NCBI RefSeq assembly: GCF_000003605.2
Contig: NW_003128864.1
Coordinates: 544,105-590,651, forward strand
DNA from: Saccoglossus kowalevskii
Taxonomy: Eukaryota; Hemichordata; Enteropneusta; Harrimaniidae
Length of the DNA stretch: 46,547 nucleotides
Reading direction: 5' to 3'
The notes under the pieces were generated by a model. That model had not been told where the DNA came from. It worked only from the letters and a program-made list of their open reading frames with translations, and made no database searches. Position numbers and translations under genes: made by a program. This document shows positions 1 to 11,294 of the stretch, in pieces; positions within the stretch are counted from its first letter, which is position 1; the number at the start of each line of letters is the position of its first letter.

Positions 1-1150
1 CTCTGTAGGGAACTAGTAATTTTCCTGGCGCTACTATGGTAATTTAGCCGATAACACGTGATCCTGTTTGACCAATTACAGTACAGTATTAACGAGTGAT
101 GTGTTATAATCAAGAGTATTGATGTTTATTGCGACTAGCGTGAATGGATAGCTTCGTTTCGACAATGAGCTGTTATTGCTGTAAACAATGTTAAATTATT
201 CTTCAAATGCTCAGTTTAACTATTTCTTTTATTTAACAACAAATCATGTACCTTTCCTATCAAAATCCAAGCAAAAAGATCGTACAACCACATCGGCAAA
301 TCTCATCAGTGCTGCGTTCAATAACATTAACATATTCACATGAGCTATGGTAATTTGAACACGTTGGCATCATCCACCGTTTTCATTGGTTAATTATCAA
401 TTTGATGTGTCAGGTCAAAGAACACCGTCCAGGTCAAAACATGGTGAATATTTTTACAGCATCGAGTGTTGAAAATGCGAACGGAATTATTCGCTTATTT
501 TAATTATTATTAGGTAATAATCAGCAATCGTGAAATGCAGTATGACCGGATTGCGCTACCGCGAACATTTGCTACTAAGTAATGCAGTTGGGTTCGTTTT
601 TATTTGAAACTTGTTTTAGAATATACTTTCGTTATAAAATGAAACAAAATAATTGTATTTGGCGCACGAGGTTCGTTAATGAGATTTTTTTGGGCGAAAA
701 ATGCGCGGTCTACTTTTTAATCCAGCAAGAAGAGCATGTATAAAATTTAATAAATTGCAACGTGAATAGCGTCTTTTGTTTTGGGTGGACCAACTGCCGG
801 TGTTGATAATCGGCATAGGCCCCCGTAAAATATTTAATGATCATTTTTTGACAATTTGAACCCCAAATAAGGGCCCACCATCCGTGAAACAGCCCAGGGC
901 GATTTTTCGGATGGGCGAATTTACGGCAGATTCCGGTATATGTTCCCCGGGAATCTATAATCAAGTAAAACAAATGGTGTCACTATGCAATATTTTTGGT
1001 GTAACTTTCCATTTACAAAACATTTAAGTATGACCCATGAGAAAGTTTCCCAATTTTCTGCCTGAACATAATTTCAATGGAAGAATTCAAAATGTAGGTA
1101 TAAAATACAACATATTTGATGAAGGTGCGACATTTAACTTTTTAACGTTA
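1..1150. other. non-coding stretch, no gene seen
   Basis: AT-rich sequence with only short open frames. The 87-codon minus-strand frame at 710-973 has no recognisable domain and no splice context. I see nothing supportable here. Confidence 0.5.
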
Positions 1151-1450
1151 TCAATATTATCGTCTAAAAATGTATAAATTAGACAAGCCATTTTTAGGCA
1201 ACTATTGGGGTAGTTTGTTTTTCTTCGATATTATCGATATCGTCTAATAATGCCTAAATTAGACATGCTTGTCTGGGCAACTATTGGGACAGTTCGTTTT
1301 TCAACATTATCGATAATATCGGATAAAAATATCTTCCCCAATAGTTGCCCACACATGGTTGTCTAACACGTGTTAGTGATGCCAACATTTCATTAGATTT
1401 TATTAGACGATAATTATCCGATAATATCGGAGAAAAACTTAGATTTTATT
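1150..1450. repeat. cluster of inverted and direct repeats (TGGGCAACTATTGGG)
   Basis: A perfect 15-bp inverted repeat pairs TGGGCAACTATTGGG (1274-1288) with its complement at 1337-1351. A near copy in direct orientation lies at about 1197-1210. Between and beside the arms are palindromic ATTATCGATAATATCGG-type blocks (about 1305-1323 and 1410-1430), and TTAGAC/GTCTAA motifs recur. A related ATTATCGGATAATATCGG block occurs again near 10865. This looks like a decayed, possibly nested, non-autonomous DNA element. No transposase is visible. Confidence 0.5.
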
Positions 1451-1555
1451 AGACATTATTAGACTATTGGCACCTTTTGAGGCCTCACTGATCACTGCGT
1501 GTCCCGGAATCAATCGCGTCGCTATCGCTGATGTAAAAAGTCTTTCACCCCTTGG

Positions 1556-1600
1556 TTATTAGTCCCCGTTCGGACGAAGTCCGAAAACGGGGACTTATAA
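1556..1600. repeat. long hairpin AGTCCCCGTT...AACGGGGACT
   Basis: Imperfect palindrome: the arms TTATTAGTCCCCGTT and AACGGGGACTTATAA are complementary with one mismatch, and an inner stem CGGAC/GTCCG closes a GAA loop. It sits directly before the GTCCGT simple repeat and probably forms the end of that repeat element. Confidence 0.6.
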
Positions 1601-2660
1601 TTCGGTCTCCGTCCGTCCGTGTGTCCGTGTGTCCGTGCGTCCGTGCGTCTGCGCGTCCGTGCGTCCGTCCGGAGTCATATCTCAGAATCCCTTGGACCGA
1701 TTCCGTTCATTCTTTGCATGTGTCTAGTACTTTATGTGGGACATATGCACATGCAGTGGTTTAGCGATTTGATTCAAAATGGCCGACTGGCAGCCATCTT
1801 GTTTTTTGAAAATGTTGTATTTTGGACATGCTTTGTCAGTTTTCTTTCAAACTTGGTACATAGAAAATACATGTTAGGATACATGTCCATGATGATTTAT
1901 TTCACAATTGGATCAAAGATGGCCGACTGGCAGCCATCTTGTTTTTTGAAAATGTAATATTTTGGACATGCTTTGTCAGTTTTCATTCAAATTTAGTACA
2001 TAGATAATACATGTTAGGATACATGTCCCCGACCGTCCGTGAGTTCCTGAGTCTGTCCGTCCGTCCGACCGTCCGTCCGTCCGTGTGTCCGTCTGTCCGT
2101 GCGTCAGTCTGTCCGTCATATTTTAGAATCCTATTGACCGATTCCGTTCATTCTTTGCATGTGCCTAGTACCTTATGTTGGACATATGCACATGCAGTAG
2201 TTTAGCGATTCGATTCAAAATGGCCGACTGGCAGCCATCTTGTTTTTTGAATGTTGTACTTTGGACATGCTTTGTCAGTTGTCATTCAAACTTGGTACAT
2301 AGATTATACATGTTAGGATACATGTCCATGACGATTTATTTCACAATTGGATCAAAGATGGTCGACTGGCAGGCATCTTGTTTTTGTTTTGTTATGCGGT
2401 ATCTTGGACGTGCTCTGTCAGTTTTCATTCAAATTTGGCACATACATGTACTTTATACATGTTAGGATGCATGTCCATGACAATTTGTTTCAAAATCTGG
2501 TCAAGGATGGCCGATTGACAGCCATCTGACTTTTTGTCCTTACTACTATATTTCCACAATTTATGTACCATTTTCATTCGTATTTGGCACATCATACATA
2601 TCAGTGTGTTTCATAATCAGATCAAAGATGGCCGAATAACGGCTGTTTTTATTTTGGCCA
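1601..2660. repeat. ~140-bp tandem array with two (GTCCGT)n blocks
   Basis: The motif ATGGCCGACTGGCAGCC or a variant recurs at 1779, 1919, 2220, 2359, 2507 and 2628. Spacing is about 140, 301, 139, 148 and 121 bp. The 301-bp step holds a second GTCCGT-rich block (about 2028-2115) matching the first (about 1606-1672). Units share CATGTTAGGATACATGTCC and TGGACATGCTTTGTCAG. Open frames of 60-112 codons here are by-products of the repeat. Confidence 0.85.
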
Positions 2661-2669
2661 TATTACTAT

Positions 2670-3530
2670 GACACGAAACACGTGTTTTGATGTAAATAAA
2701 CAATCTGTTGTATACGCCACTTGGAACTCAAGTTTCAAGGACACACTCGCGACAACCCCTCCGCTTTAATATGACGAGCACAAAGAGAACTTAACGGGGA
2801 CTGTGTCATTTTCAATGACTTGTTATCACCGTTTCACGTTCCAAATTTTGGTTCCCGGTCACCTCTAATAAACAACCTATCTAACAGCTTGGTTGAATTG
2901 ATGATAAACAAACAATCATGGTAGATTGGCCCGACTTTCTCTCGATCGGAAATGCAAGGGAGATAAGACTTGATTTCCAAATACGCAGGTCGTTTAGATC
3001 GGACGGTTACTTTTGTTTCAGATTCGTTGTTGTTTTGGGTGAATATAGAACATGTTCAAGCCCAAAATTGTTGGAATAATGTTCACGTCGCTGTACGTCA
3101 AAACACACTCTCTAACTTGACAACATTCACTTCCGGACCACTAAGCAAATAGGTGGAAATACCAGTTACATCACTCATGAAGATTGATGATTCGATTGCT
3201 GACCGGGATAGCTACAATAGTGATCATTTCTATGCAATGTAAAATCTTATCGATGCTGTAGGCGGCGATGGCTGTCAGATGGTTTTGCTTCTGTGGCCAG
3301 GTCTCATGGCACGGGCAACTGACATTGTTTTACTATTCTGACGTTTTCTGGGCTGTATATAACAGTAAGTAAGTAGGTTGGTACTAGTAAACAGCCCGGG
3401 ACATAGTCAATATAGGAGTCTGAGTCAGTTAGGCTCTGAAAATATCGTCATCGCGCAGTATTCCATTAATTAACGGAGTTTACATAACAACCTTATGCAT
3501 AATTATTTACAAGTTGCTACTACCTTATAT
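2670..3530. other. non-coding stretch, no gene seen
   Basis: Short open frames only. No domain, no convincing splice structure and no repeat with a second copy that I can see. Confidence 0.4.
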
Positions 3531-3534
3531 TAAA

Positions 3535-4187
3535 GAGATTTTTGGTTTGTGATGGTTCAGCTTCGTCGTTCTGTACTTCATTTAGTAATTCGAACTTCCC
3601 AGATTGTGAAAAAACGGAGAGTTTCTTGATTTAAATATGGAAAACGCCTTGGCTTAATTATTTGCTGGGGACGGCCGTTTAGTTACATACTTTCAGCACA
3701 TCAACCTAAAAACGTTAGTAAATCAAATTCACAGGAAGTTGACAATCACTACTATTGCTAAATCAACAGTTGTGAACTTTTTAGCAATGAAAAATATTGA
3801 TTACTTTTGTGCACTTCCGGTACGATTAGACTTAAAATACACCGCGAATATTCACTTTTGAGATTTTTGGTATGTCGTTGGTTCTTGGATATTTCAGCTT
3901 CATCGTTCTGTACTTCATTTAGTAATTCGAACTTCCCAGATTGTGTAAAAACGGAGAGTTTCTCGATTTCAATATTGAAACCGCCTTGGCTTAATTATTT
4001 GCTGGGGAACGGCCGCTTAGGTATGTGCTCTGTAACTTGCAGCGCATGTACCTGAAAATGTTAGGTAATCAAGTTCACAGGAAGTTGACAATCTCTAATA
4101 TTGCTGAATTGCCAGTTGTGAGCTTTATCAGGATTCCCGTATGAAGTTACACATCAATCTAGCAAGGAAAAATATTGATAACTTGTG
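3535..4187. repeat. tandem duplication, ~325-bp unit, two diverged copies
   Basis: Copy 1 begins at about 3535 and copy 2 at about 3860, both with GAGATTTTTGGT. They then share TTCTGTACTTCATTTAGTAA, GGCTTAATTATTTGCTGGGG, ACAGGAAGTTGACAATC and AAAAATATTGAT in the same order with scattered differences. Neither copy holds a convincing coding frame. Confidence 0.85.
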
Positions 4188-6700
4188 TGCCAGTTATATA
4201 ATAAAATATGAAATAATTAATATTTCATCTTTGTTAGTATATCTTTATTCATTAAAATATGTACACATCATATCTAATTGGGGTGGGTATTGCCAAGCAA
4301 CTGACCGCAAAATACGCCTTTGAGAAGTGTGTGACTCCTCTCACCGGGGCCTGTTTGCCAACGAGAGTCGATGTCACAATTTAAATCCTTGGGGCAGGGT
4401 CCGTGGTGTTGATTAGCCAGTATACAACGAACATTAACACACCACGCATACAGACAGACAAGGTGCTGACAATGGTTGAACAGTATCAACTTCAAATACT
4501 TTAATACAATACGAAGAGAAATCCTGACTCAACAAGCAGCATCCAAAAGATGCTTTGTTCCCTCTATTTAACATTAACAACATTCAATAACTATACTGCT
4601 TGCAATAAGTATTTTAACCTGACTAAATTTGGTCAAAACAACTCACTGACTACACTATCAGCCAGCAAGCTAATCACTATATCAGTCCTAATCGTACAAA
4701 TAATTCACTTAACTATATTAAACTACAACAACCTGATATACATGTATGCTCAAAACAATATACATGTATTGTTCCAGCATGCCCTAGCTATCTTACACGC
4801 AGGGTCTATTCAGCTCAAACTAAACAAATTCATTAACCTTATTAATCCAACAAGATCTGTGTAAATACATCATTAACCTTATTAATCCAACACGATCTGT
4901 GTAAATATACAATATCATCTGAACAGTACCTAATTATAATCACATGCACCGTATTAACCTGTCACAGCCTCTCACTTGAGACTACCTTAAAGTAGAGCAA
5001 TATTAATAGTTTCAATAATATGAAACACAGATTACTACATAGAAATGCTGTGTTAAAAGAACAAAACGTGTATCTCTAACACTCATTAAAATGCTTCAAC
5101 GCAAAATACAGGGAGTCTACGCACAATTAAATAAATCTAGATTATGCTTAAACAATATGATTCATATGCAGCTGGCCGCTACAGAAATTACACTGGTACT
5201 TCACAGAAAAATTAAACAAAAGAGGATAGTCAATGCTATGTCCCCGTCCCAAGAAATGGTAGCATCCAAGCTATCCAAAGTAAAGCTGAAATTTCACAGC
5301 AATGGTTACTGGGGCAAAACAACAGACTCATGCCATCCACTAATTACTTTACAAAATTTACAACGAGAACTCAATAGCTTTACCGCTATCGTCAGTTTTC
5401 ATTAAATGATAATACTACAATAATAAAACTATATCAAACAAGCATATGGTATGTTTAACAAAATACAGCAATGTCACACGATGTCAAAAGTCGCCATCTT
5501 GTTCACAACGTTCTGTACAGTTCCGAAAATTCAAATTCAAACCAAAATTCATTTTGTCGTGGTGTAAGTCCTCACTCGCAATGGGTAACAATCGCAATGT
5601 AAAATGACCCAGTGTCATTACTAAATGTCAAACATAAATGTCTTTTTTTATAAAAAAACAAAACAAAAAAAACATACACGCACGTTTCACTATACATAGG
5701 TTACGATACAATGCTTTTCATTTGTTTCTTTAATTATGCTGTAAAAAATAAAAAATTAAATTTGAAGAATTATATCGAGGTCTCAAATTAATAAATGTTT
5801 CCAGTGTTCATTTCACAAATGTGCATAACCTTCTCTCCCGAAAAATAAAAGTGGAGGCTTCAAGAGAACTAAGTACACATTCTTGTATTTGTAAACATGG
5901 ACCGTAGTTCTGGATCCGTCAGATATAGCAAGAAACTACATATTTACATTTGTTTCAATTAAAACTATATTAGGAATACATAATACCGATACATAAATCA
6001 GGTGATGTGATGGCATGGTTGGTCCCTTTGGTTGAGGTTTGTATCTTTACGCATAGAGCCAGATAAAAACGTCATATTGCTGATTTTGAACCAACCTGCC
6101 CTTTGGTAAATTCTTTTTGATGAGTGAATGACATAGCAATACACAGACAACCACAAATTATAATCGACTTTGGTCCTATGTGATATACGTAAAGAAAATA
6201 TGTGAAATACATCAAAAGATGATATCCCATTTTTGACCACTTGATAAAGATTGCATTATACTTGTATAATTCACTTATTACTTATGTCTGTCCATGAATA
6301 ATCAGAATCACAAATTGCGTTAGCGTGCCCAAAGATTGTTATAAGGTTTCATATCTTATTTTTAGCCCAGTTACCGAGACGTCATCGCCGTTTTACTAAC
6401 TTTGAAGTAATTTTATCAGCGGTATTTACAGACCACCTTTTCAAACAACACCTTGGTGAATGTCTAGGACTACTGATCTAAAAACTAGATCACGGCACAA
6501 TTAGATCACCAATATCATTTCAAATTGTTTTTGTTTCACAAAGAAGAAATCATACTGCAGCCTAATTGTCTATGATACATGGGTTATGAATGTGTATCAG
6601 TCTATACTATTAATTTCACTGGAAGTGATACATGAGGAATAATGTTCCATATGTATTGCATACTATCATTACAATTCGTACGACCGACATCATCATTAAT
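4188..6700. other. non-coding stretch with a 40-bp tandem duplication
   Basis: A 40-bp unit starting CATTAACCTTATTAATCCAA is repeated at 4831 and 4871. Open frames of 104 codons at 4550-4864 and 5091-5405 (plus) show no recognisable domain and are very AT-rich. The 4270-4500 segment is more GC-rich than its surroundings and may be part of an old interspersed repeat, which I cannot classify. Confidence 0.4.
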
Positions 6701-6770
6701 ATTCATGTGCTAAGTACTGTGTTTATTGTGTTGTGTGTGTGTAAGTACTCGCTCACACGATTACGTATCC

Positions 6771-6832
6771 TCATGGTTGTTTGTTTGTGATTGAAACTTC
6801 CACAAATACCTGCGACAACCAAGTAATCGATC
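6771..6832 (-). pseudogene. last exon of a second SLC7-like gene copy
   Basis: After an acceptor CTACTACAG the minus strand reads in phase 1 as S-I-T-W-L-S-Q-V-F-V-E-V-S-I-T-N-K-Q-P-stop. This matches in position, phase and sequence the last exon of the SLC7 locus at 12175-12239 (SITWFWQMCLQVALTDTNTP-stop). In SLC7 light chains this is the short cytoplasmic tail after TM12. It directly follows a truncated exon 7 fragment, so the exon 8 equivalent is missing. I infer a relic. Confidence 0.6.
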
Positions 6833-6867
6833 CTGTAGTAGAGAAAACAAAAGAAATTTATAAAACT

Positions 6868-6930
6868 AAAGTAGGTTGTAATAAGTGTGTCTATGTCGGT
6901 GATCTTTACCATAATCAGAGCAACCACACA
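6868..6930 (-). pseudogene. truncated exon 7 of a second SLC7-like copy
   Basis: Acceptor TTTCTTTTCAG is followed by CVVALIMVKITDIDTLITTY. This aligns with VVISLIMLQVGDIDTLINYT in exon 7 of the neighbouring SLC7 locus (12952-13101), in the same phase 0. The rest of the exon is replaced by a pyrimidine-rich intron end leading into the last exon, as if a deletion joined exon 7 to the final intron. Confidence 0.55.
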
Positions 6931-7029
6931 CTGAAAAGAAATATGCAAAAATACAATTGTTTTGTTTTTTGTTTTAGCCATAACACACTGAAACTGAATG
7001 CGGTTTAAACCCAATGTATTTTTAAAAGT

Positions 7030-8560
7030 CATTTCAATTTTAACCGTACCCCCCCCCATTAAAGATGTCAGCTATATAAACAATTCCTAGATCCTTTAAA
7101 TCTGAATAAAATATACTTTTATTTTGAATAAGAATGTTTTTATTATTCCTTCCATATAATCTCATACACAGGGGAAATAAACTCATACTGTATAACATTA
7201 CTTCATACACTTAGCATTTCCCAATAAAACGGTGGTAATTTATTATGTAGTGCGTTTATTGAGAGGTTGCATCGAAACATTAATTGTACCCCAAGTGGTT
7301 TGAAATAAAGATCTAGGAACCGTTTCCATGGATGACAGTATGATTACAAATACCTTTTAACCCAGTTAATGTTAAAAGCTTTTTGCATAGCACAAATATC
7401 CAACATCCCTAACCCACCATGGCCAATGTCACCTATCATAGTATTACGCGCAACTCTATCAAGGGGAATATTTTTTGAATTAATCTTTTTGACATCAGAT
7501 TAAATAATATTAATCAGATTTAACATATAAAGAAATTTGTGTATAACAACAGATTTAATAATTTGTATTTTACCAATTAGTGTGAGGTTTCGCATATTCC
7601 AGAAGTTTGAAACTTTTTCAAGACTTTTAGTTGGAGCAATTACGTGTTTCTGATATGCAGCTGTAGAGTTGTAAGAAAAGTATACACCCACAATCTTGAT
7701 AGGTGACATAGCCCATTTACCCCAAGCGGAGTATCTTTCCGTTGCCTCCAAGGTCTGACATAAAACAGGTGAGGTCATCAGCATACGCAGAATGTTTCAT
7801 TTCAAAACCACCAATATTAATTCCCCTGATTCCATTGTCATATTGCAGCTTTATCAAAAGTGTTTCTAAAGACAGAATGAACAAAATTGGTGATAGGTGA
7901 TCCCCCCTGTCTGACTCCCCTAGAGAGGGAAAAATATCCTAATGACAGCCCTCTATTCATAACACAACTAGATGGACTTGAATAAAAGGCCTGTACCCAA
8001 CCTAACAAAGAGAGACCAAAGTTGAATTTACGTAGACAACGAACATGAAATCCCATTCAAGACTATCAAAGGCTTTTTGGAAATCAATAGCTAAGAGCAC
8101 CCATTTTTCCATAATCTTTTGTGTATTACATAATTCCCTCAATGACACGAACACAGTCACCAATTGATCTATTCTTAATAAATGCTGTTTGACCTTCATT
8201 GATTAATTTATCCAGAGTATGTTATAGGTGTTCAGCAATGCATCTAGCATCAATCTTATTATCAACATTAAGTAATGTTATTGGCGTCCAATTACCTATA
8301 TGCCTTTTATCCTTGCCTGCCTTTTCTATAAGTGTAATTACCCCCTGTGACTACATATGTTCCTAATAAGAGCCAGAAAGCTAGATCAAATTCTGCAGTC
8401 AGACCATCATTGCCTGGAGTTTTATTTTTGTTTATGCTATTTTTGTACATGCTGTAATTTCCCCTTCACAAATCTCTCGAGTTTTCCGATTGAGCATTGG
8501 AATATCATTATTGTCCAAAAAGCTTTCAGTAATACTTGAATCGTTACCCAAGTTCGGTAA
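7030..8560 (-). mobile_element. decayed LINE, reverse transcriptase of L1/Tx1-like type
   Basis: Broken minus-strand frames in order carry a reverse transcriptase: DNNDIPMLNRKTREIC, then NKTPGNDGLTAEF (about 8390-8430), TPITLLNVDNKIDARCIAEH (about 8225-8290), INEGQTAFIKNRSIGDCV, LLAIDFQKAFDSLEWDFM (about 8045-8100), SRGVRQGG (about 7905), the catalytic SAYADDLTCF (about 7760-7790, YADD box), MRNLTLIGKIQIIKS (about 7545-7590), GGLGMLDICAMQKAFNINW (about 7360-7420), and a C-terminal tail to about 7030. Several frameshifts and stops make it inactive. No endonuclease domain is seen, so it is 5'-truncated. It lies between pieces of the second SLC7 copy. The clade is judged by motif style only. Confidence 0.85.
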
Positions 8561-8599
8561 AACTTACAATGACCTAATTGACATACATTTCGTATTTCG

Positions 8600-9290
8600 C
8601 AAAGCCTAGTGTAATCATAGTCGGAATGATTTACACAGTTACGATCTCCCTTCTAGAATAAGACGTACCTATCCACTGGTGGTGAAGAAGACCTGTGAGT
8701 GGAAGAAATCGAAATTACAGGCACATATAAACATAAAATATCCGACCTATACCTCGGCAAATGCGGTAAGCAGACGCGCTTTCCATTACGCCGCAGCGCA
8801 CTACGTAATGGTATAATATGGAACTACACAGTAGATGTGATTTGGTTTCATGCATTATGTATTTCATGTAGTTGACGAAAATCACTATTTTGTTTGACTC
8901 ATCATAGAAAATGCTGTTTAGTATTTCAAGCAGGGTATCTAATGAAAATAACATTTTAACAACAGCCATTATGACATTCCTTCATCCGCCCGCCAATCAA
9001 ACACACACTTTACAATAGGAACATCCGAGGATTTTTGCGGTCCAGTGAGCCATGTATGGACCGTCGTAAATAGCAACAGAGAGGTCCAATGATCAAAGAA
9101 ATTTCCGGAACTACTTTCGTTTGATTGGAGAAAATTTATAAAAAAATAAAAAGGACAATCATGATGATGTTAATATTCAATATCTTAATAAAAGTTTGCA
9201 ACCACACACAAATCAAATTTTACAACAATACATCTCACATCGGATACATGAGCCAATTTCTGTGTTCTTTTCTACCCTTTCCTCTACCTT
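8600..9290. other. non-coding stretch, no gene seen
   Basis: Only short open frames without recognisable domains. Confidence 0.4.
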
Positions 9291-9302
9291 TGTCTTGCTC
9301 TA

Positions 9303-9754
9303 TTAGCTCGATTTAACTTTATGCAAAGTAACTCGATCATTTAGACTTGTGGAGTACTTCTTATCGCGAAGGTAGCGCTCCAAACTACACTTCATGTTGG
9401 CGAGGGAAGCTGACTCATATTCGTCTCCGTCCTTCTTCATGCTGATGAAAAATTTGCCCGGAAGCTCTTTCGACTCGACCGGTGGTATGTCTTCGAGACG
9501 CCGCAATCCGTATTCTGAGTTATCCACTCGGTATCACGTTCGGTAGTGTTAACGGTACTTTGCTTCTGGTGTGCTTTCACAAAACCGTCCACTTCGTCTA
9601 GTGCTGGTCCAAGAATTTCATCAAGTTGGCCCTGTCCCATTGACCGCAAACACTGCATAATATCCATTTCGTCTGCTGCAGCCATTATCGTCTGCAGGTT
9701 GTCAAGGGAGCCAGTTAACGGGATGCGTAAACTTATCCATCCGCAGTGCCGCAC
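9303..9754 (-). pseudogene. Crypton/DUF3504-like (QRICH1/ZMYM-type) protein relic
   Basis: Two overlapping minus-strand frames joined by a frameshift near 9510. The upstream frame (9754-9437) reads MAAADEMDIMQCLRSMGQGQ, then an acidic stretch ending ERDTEWITQNTDCG. The downstream frame (9527-9303) continues RRLEDIPPVESKELPGKFFI, KKDGDEYESASLANMKCSLE and RYLRDKKYSTSL. The pattern 'E-D-I-P-P...L..FF(I/L)S.(K)KDG.EYE..SL..M..S(I/L)ERYL' is typical of the N-terminal part of DUF3504 proteins related to Crypton tyrosine recombinases. The catalytic recombinase part is absent and the helix before EDIPP is shortened, so it is a broken fragment. Confidence 0.55.
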
Positions 9755-9889
9755 TTATCGATTAACGCGGTTGCATGCAAAACTTTGTTACTGCTTATGA
9801 AAAATGCACCTTTTTACCAATAAGAATTACCTTTAAACATTAAGATATAAACCCTGTGTTTTTTATGTAAATAAAGGCATGTAATAACA

Positions 9890-10065
9890 ATATTACAGCC
9901 CGAATATGGAAGTTAGTGCCCTCGCGCAAGGAGATCTTTGCCCTGCTGACGTCGGGCAAATGAACACTTGCGCTCCGGCACAAACACCCATATACGGGCA
10001 GTAATATATAGTACACAGCTTCCAGCACCAAGGAATATGAACACAAGAACAAACACTGGCCTAAT
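9890..10065 (-). pseudogene. possible exon 6 relic of the second SLC7-like copy
   Basis: The minus strand reads CCTGAATTAGGCCAGTGTTT, nearly identical to CCTGAATTATGCCAGTATTT in exon 6 of the SLC7 locus at 13535-13623. It continues with PVFVLVFIFLGAGSCVLYIT, which can be aligned with the TM8 region PVFVALSTLGATNASIL. A later frame has HLPDVSR, like the HLP(D/E)VL motif that follows in the family. Stops and frame changes interrupt it. Its position upstream (minus strand) of the exon 7 and last-exon relics at 6.8 kb fits one decayed gene. The alignment is short, so confidence is modest. Confidence 0.4.
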
Positions 10066-10086
10066 TCAGGTTATCACTCATAATGT

Positions 10087-10190
10087 AGACTAAGCTATAA
10101 ACATGAAACACGGGATTCAAACCCACGAACTAGCAAGCTGTCTGGTTACTATAAGAAGATGCCACAGTGGCCACCCCCCCCCCCCCAAAG
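10087..10190 (-). repeat. possible tRNA-derived SINE fragment plus poly-C run
   Basis: On the minus strand a B-box-like GGTTTGAATCCC (10112-10123) stands some 40 bp after TGGCATCTTCT, which could be a weak A box. A C-run on the plus strand (about 10173-10186) borders it. No cloverleaf can be closed by eye, so it is not called a tRNA gene. Confidence 0.25.
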
Positions 10191-11294
10191 ACAGCTCAAA
10201 AAAGAGTGTAATAGATACGAACTTACAGTCACGAAATGGACATGCATGAACAAAATTACTGACATTACACACCATGGCGTAAATATAAAGCCATGATTGT
10301 ATAGTGTGTATGAGCTATCCAGATACCAAAATATCTTATTTCCTTCCGTGTACTAGTATCTTGATCATGACAGTAATACGCGACTTTAAAACAAGCTTGT
10401 CAAATAATCATAAGAATTATATGAAAACAGTCGAATGTGGTTTCTATATTAATAACAGAAACGTTTTGTCTGATTCGAGAAAGTGTACAGTTTCCGCGCG
10501 CAATTAAAATTCACCACTTTATGCTTAATAGTACTTAACAGAAAAAATTGTAAACGTGTTATAGTATAATATTGTCCAGATTGTAAACTTCTCGCCACAG
10601 TGATTGCATTTGACATGCAGAACTATTTAGTGGACAGGATGGTAGAATAAACGCAAACCAGCTGTTGAATCTCCCTTGCGGCGTCGATCATCAACATAGA
10701 AGCACTGAACCATAGACAAATATTGTGATTCAGTGGCGCCCTTGTTCGTGCAAAATTGTAAAGGTGTTTGTTTCTCTGATAAAAACGTGTTACGTAAAAC
10801 ATTGTTCAGTTTCAATTCAATTCAGTATTGATATTCACATTCAATATAACATTTGATTGGAAAATTATCGGATAATATCGGATATGACATTGTGGTCACA
10901 GGGTTTAATATTTTAGTAATGGTCTTGTTTAGCCACAGTTTCACTGTTGTATTCCACATCTTTCCATGTTTTTCTCCTTGGTTGACATTTTAGTCCCCCC
11001 CCCGTGTGCTCGTGGCGTACACTTGTCATCAGCATGTGCGTGCTTTCATGGTGTGTCAGTGTGGTGTAAACTTACAGGAATAAAGGAATTGTCCAGACAA
11101 TAAATGATTTGACCACACTAGGTTTTACTGGAATCAAATGTTCACTTGATATATTGTAATCTAACTGTACATATCGTTTACGAATATTGAACATAAACTC
11201 ATTAACTTGTGGAACACCTAGGAAACTAACATAACAGTGCTGAAAATTATAATTATACGATCAATAATAGTATTGGTAGCCTGAAAAAATAGCT
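10191..11294. other. non-coding stretch, no gene seen
   Basis: Contains an ATTATCGGATAATATCGG palindrome block near 10865-10885, related to those at 1.3-1.43 kb. Otherwise no recognisable gene or repeat. Confidence 0.4.

Noticed and set aside
1552-2529. Plus-strand open frames of 60-112 codons
   Set aside because: They follow the GTCCGT and 140-bp repeats and repeat themselves with the same period; no gene structure.
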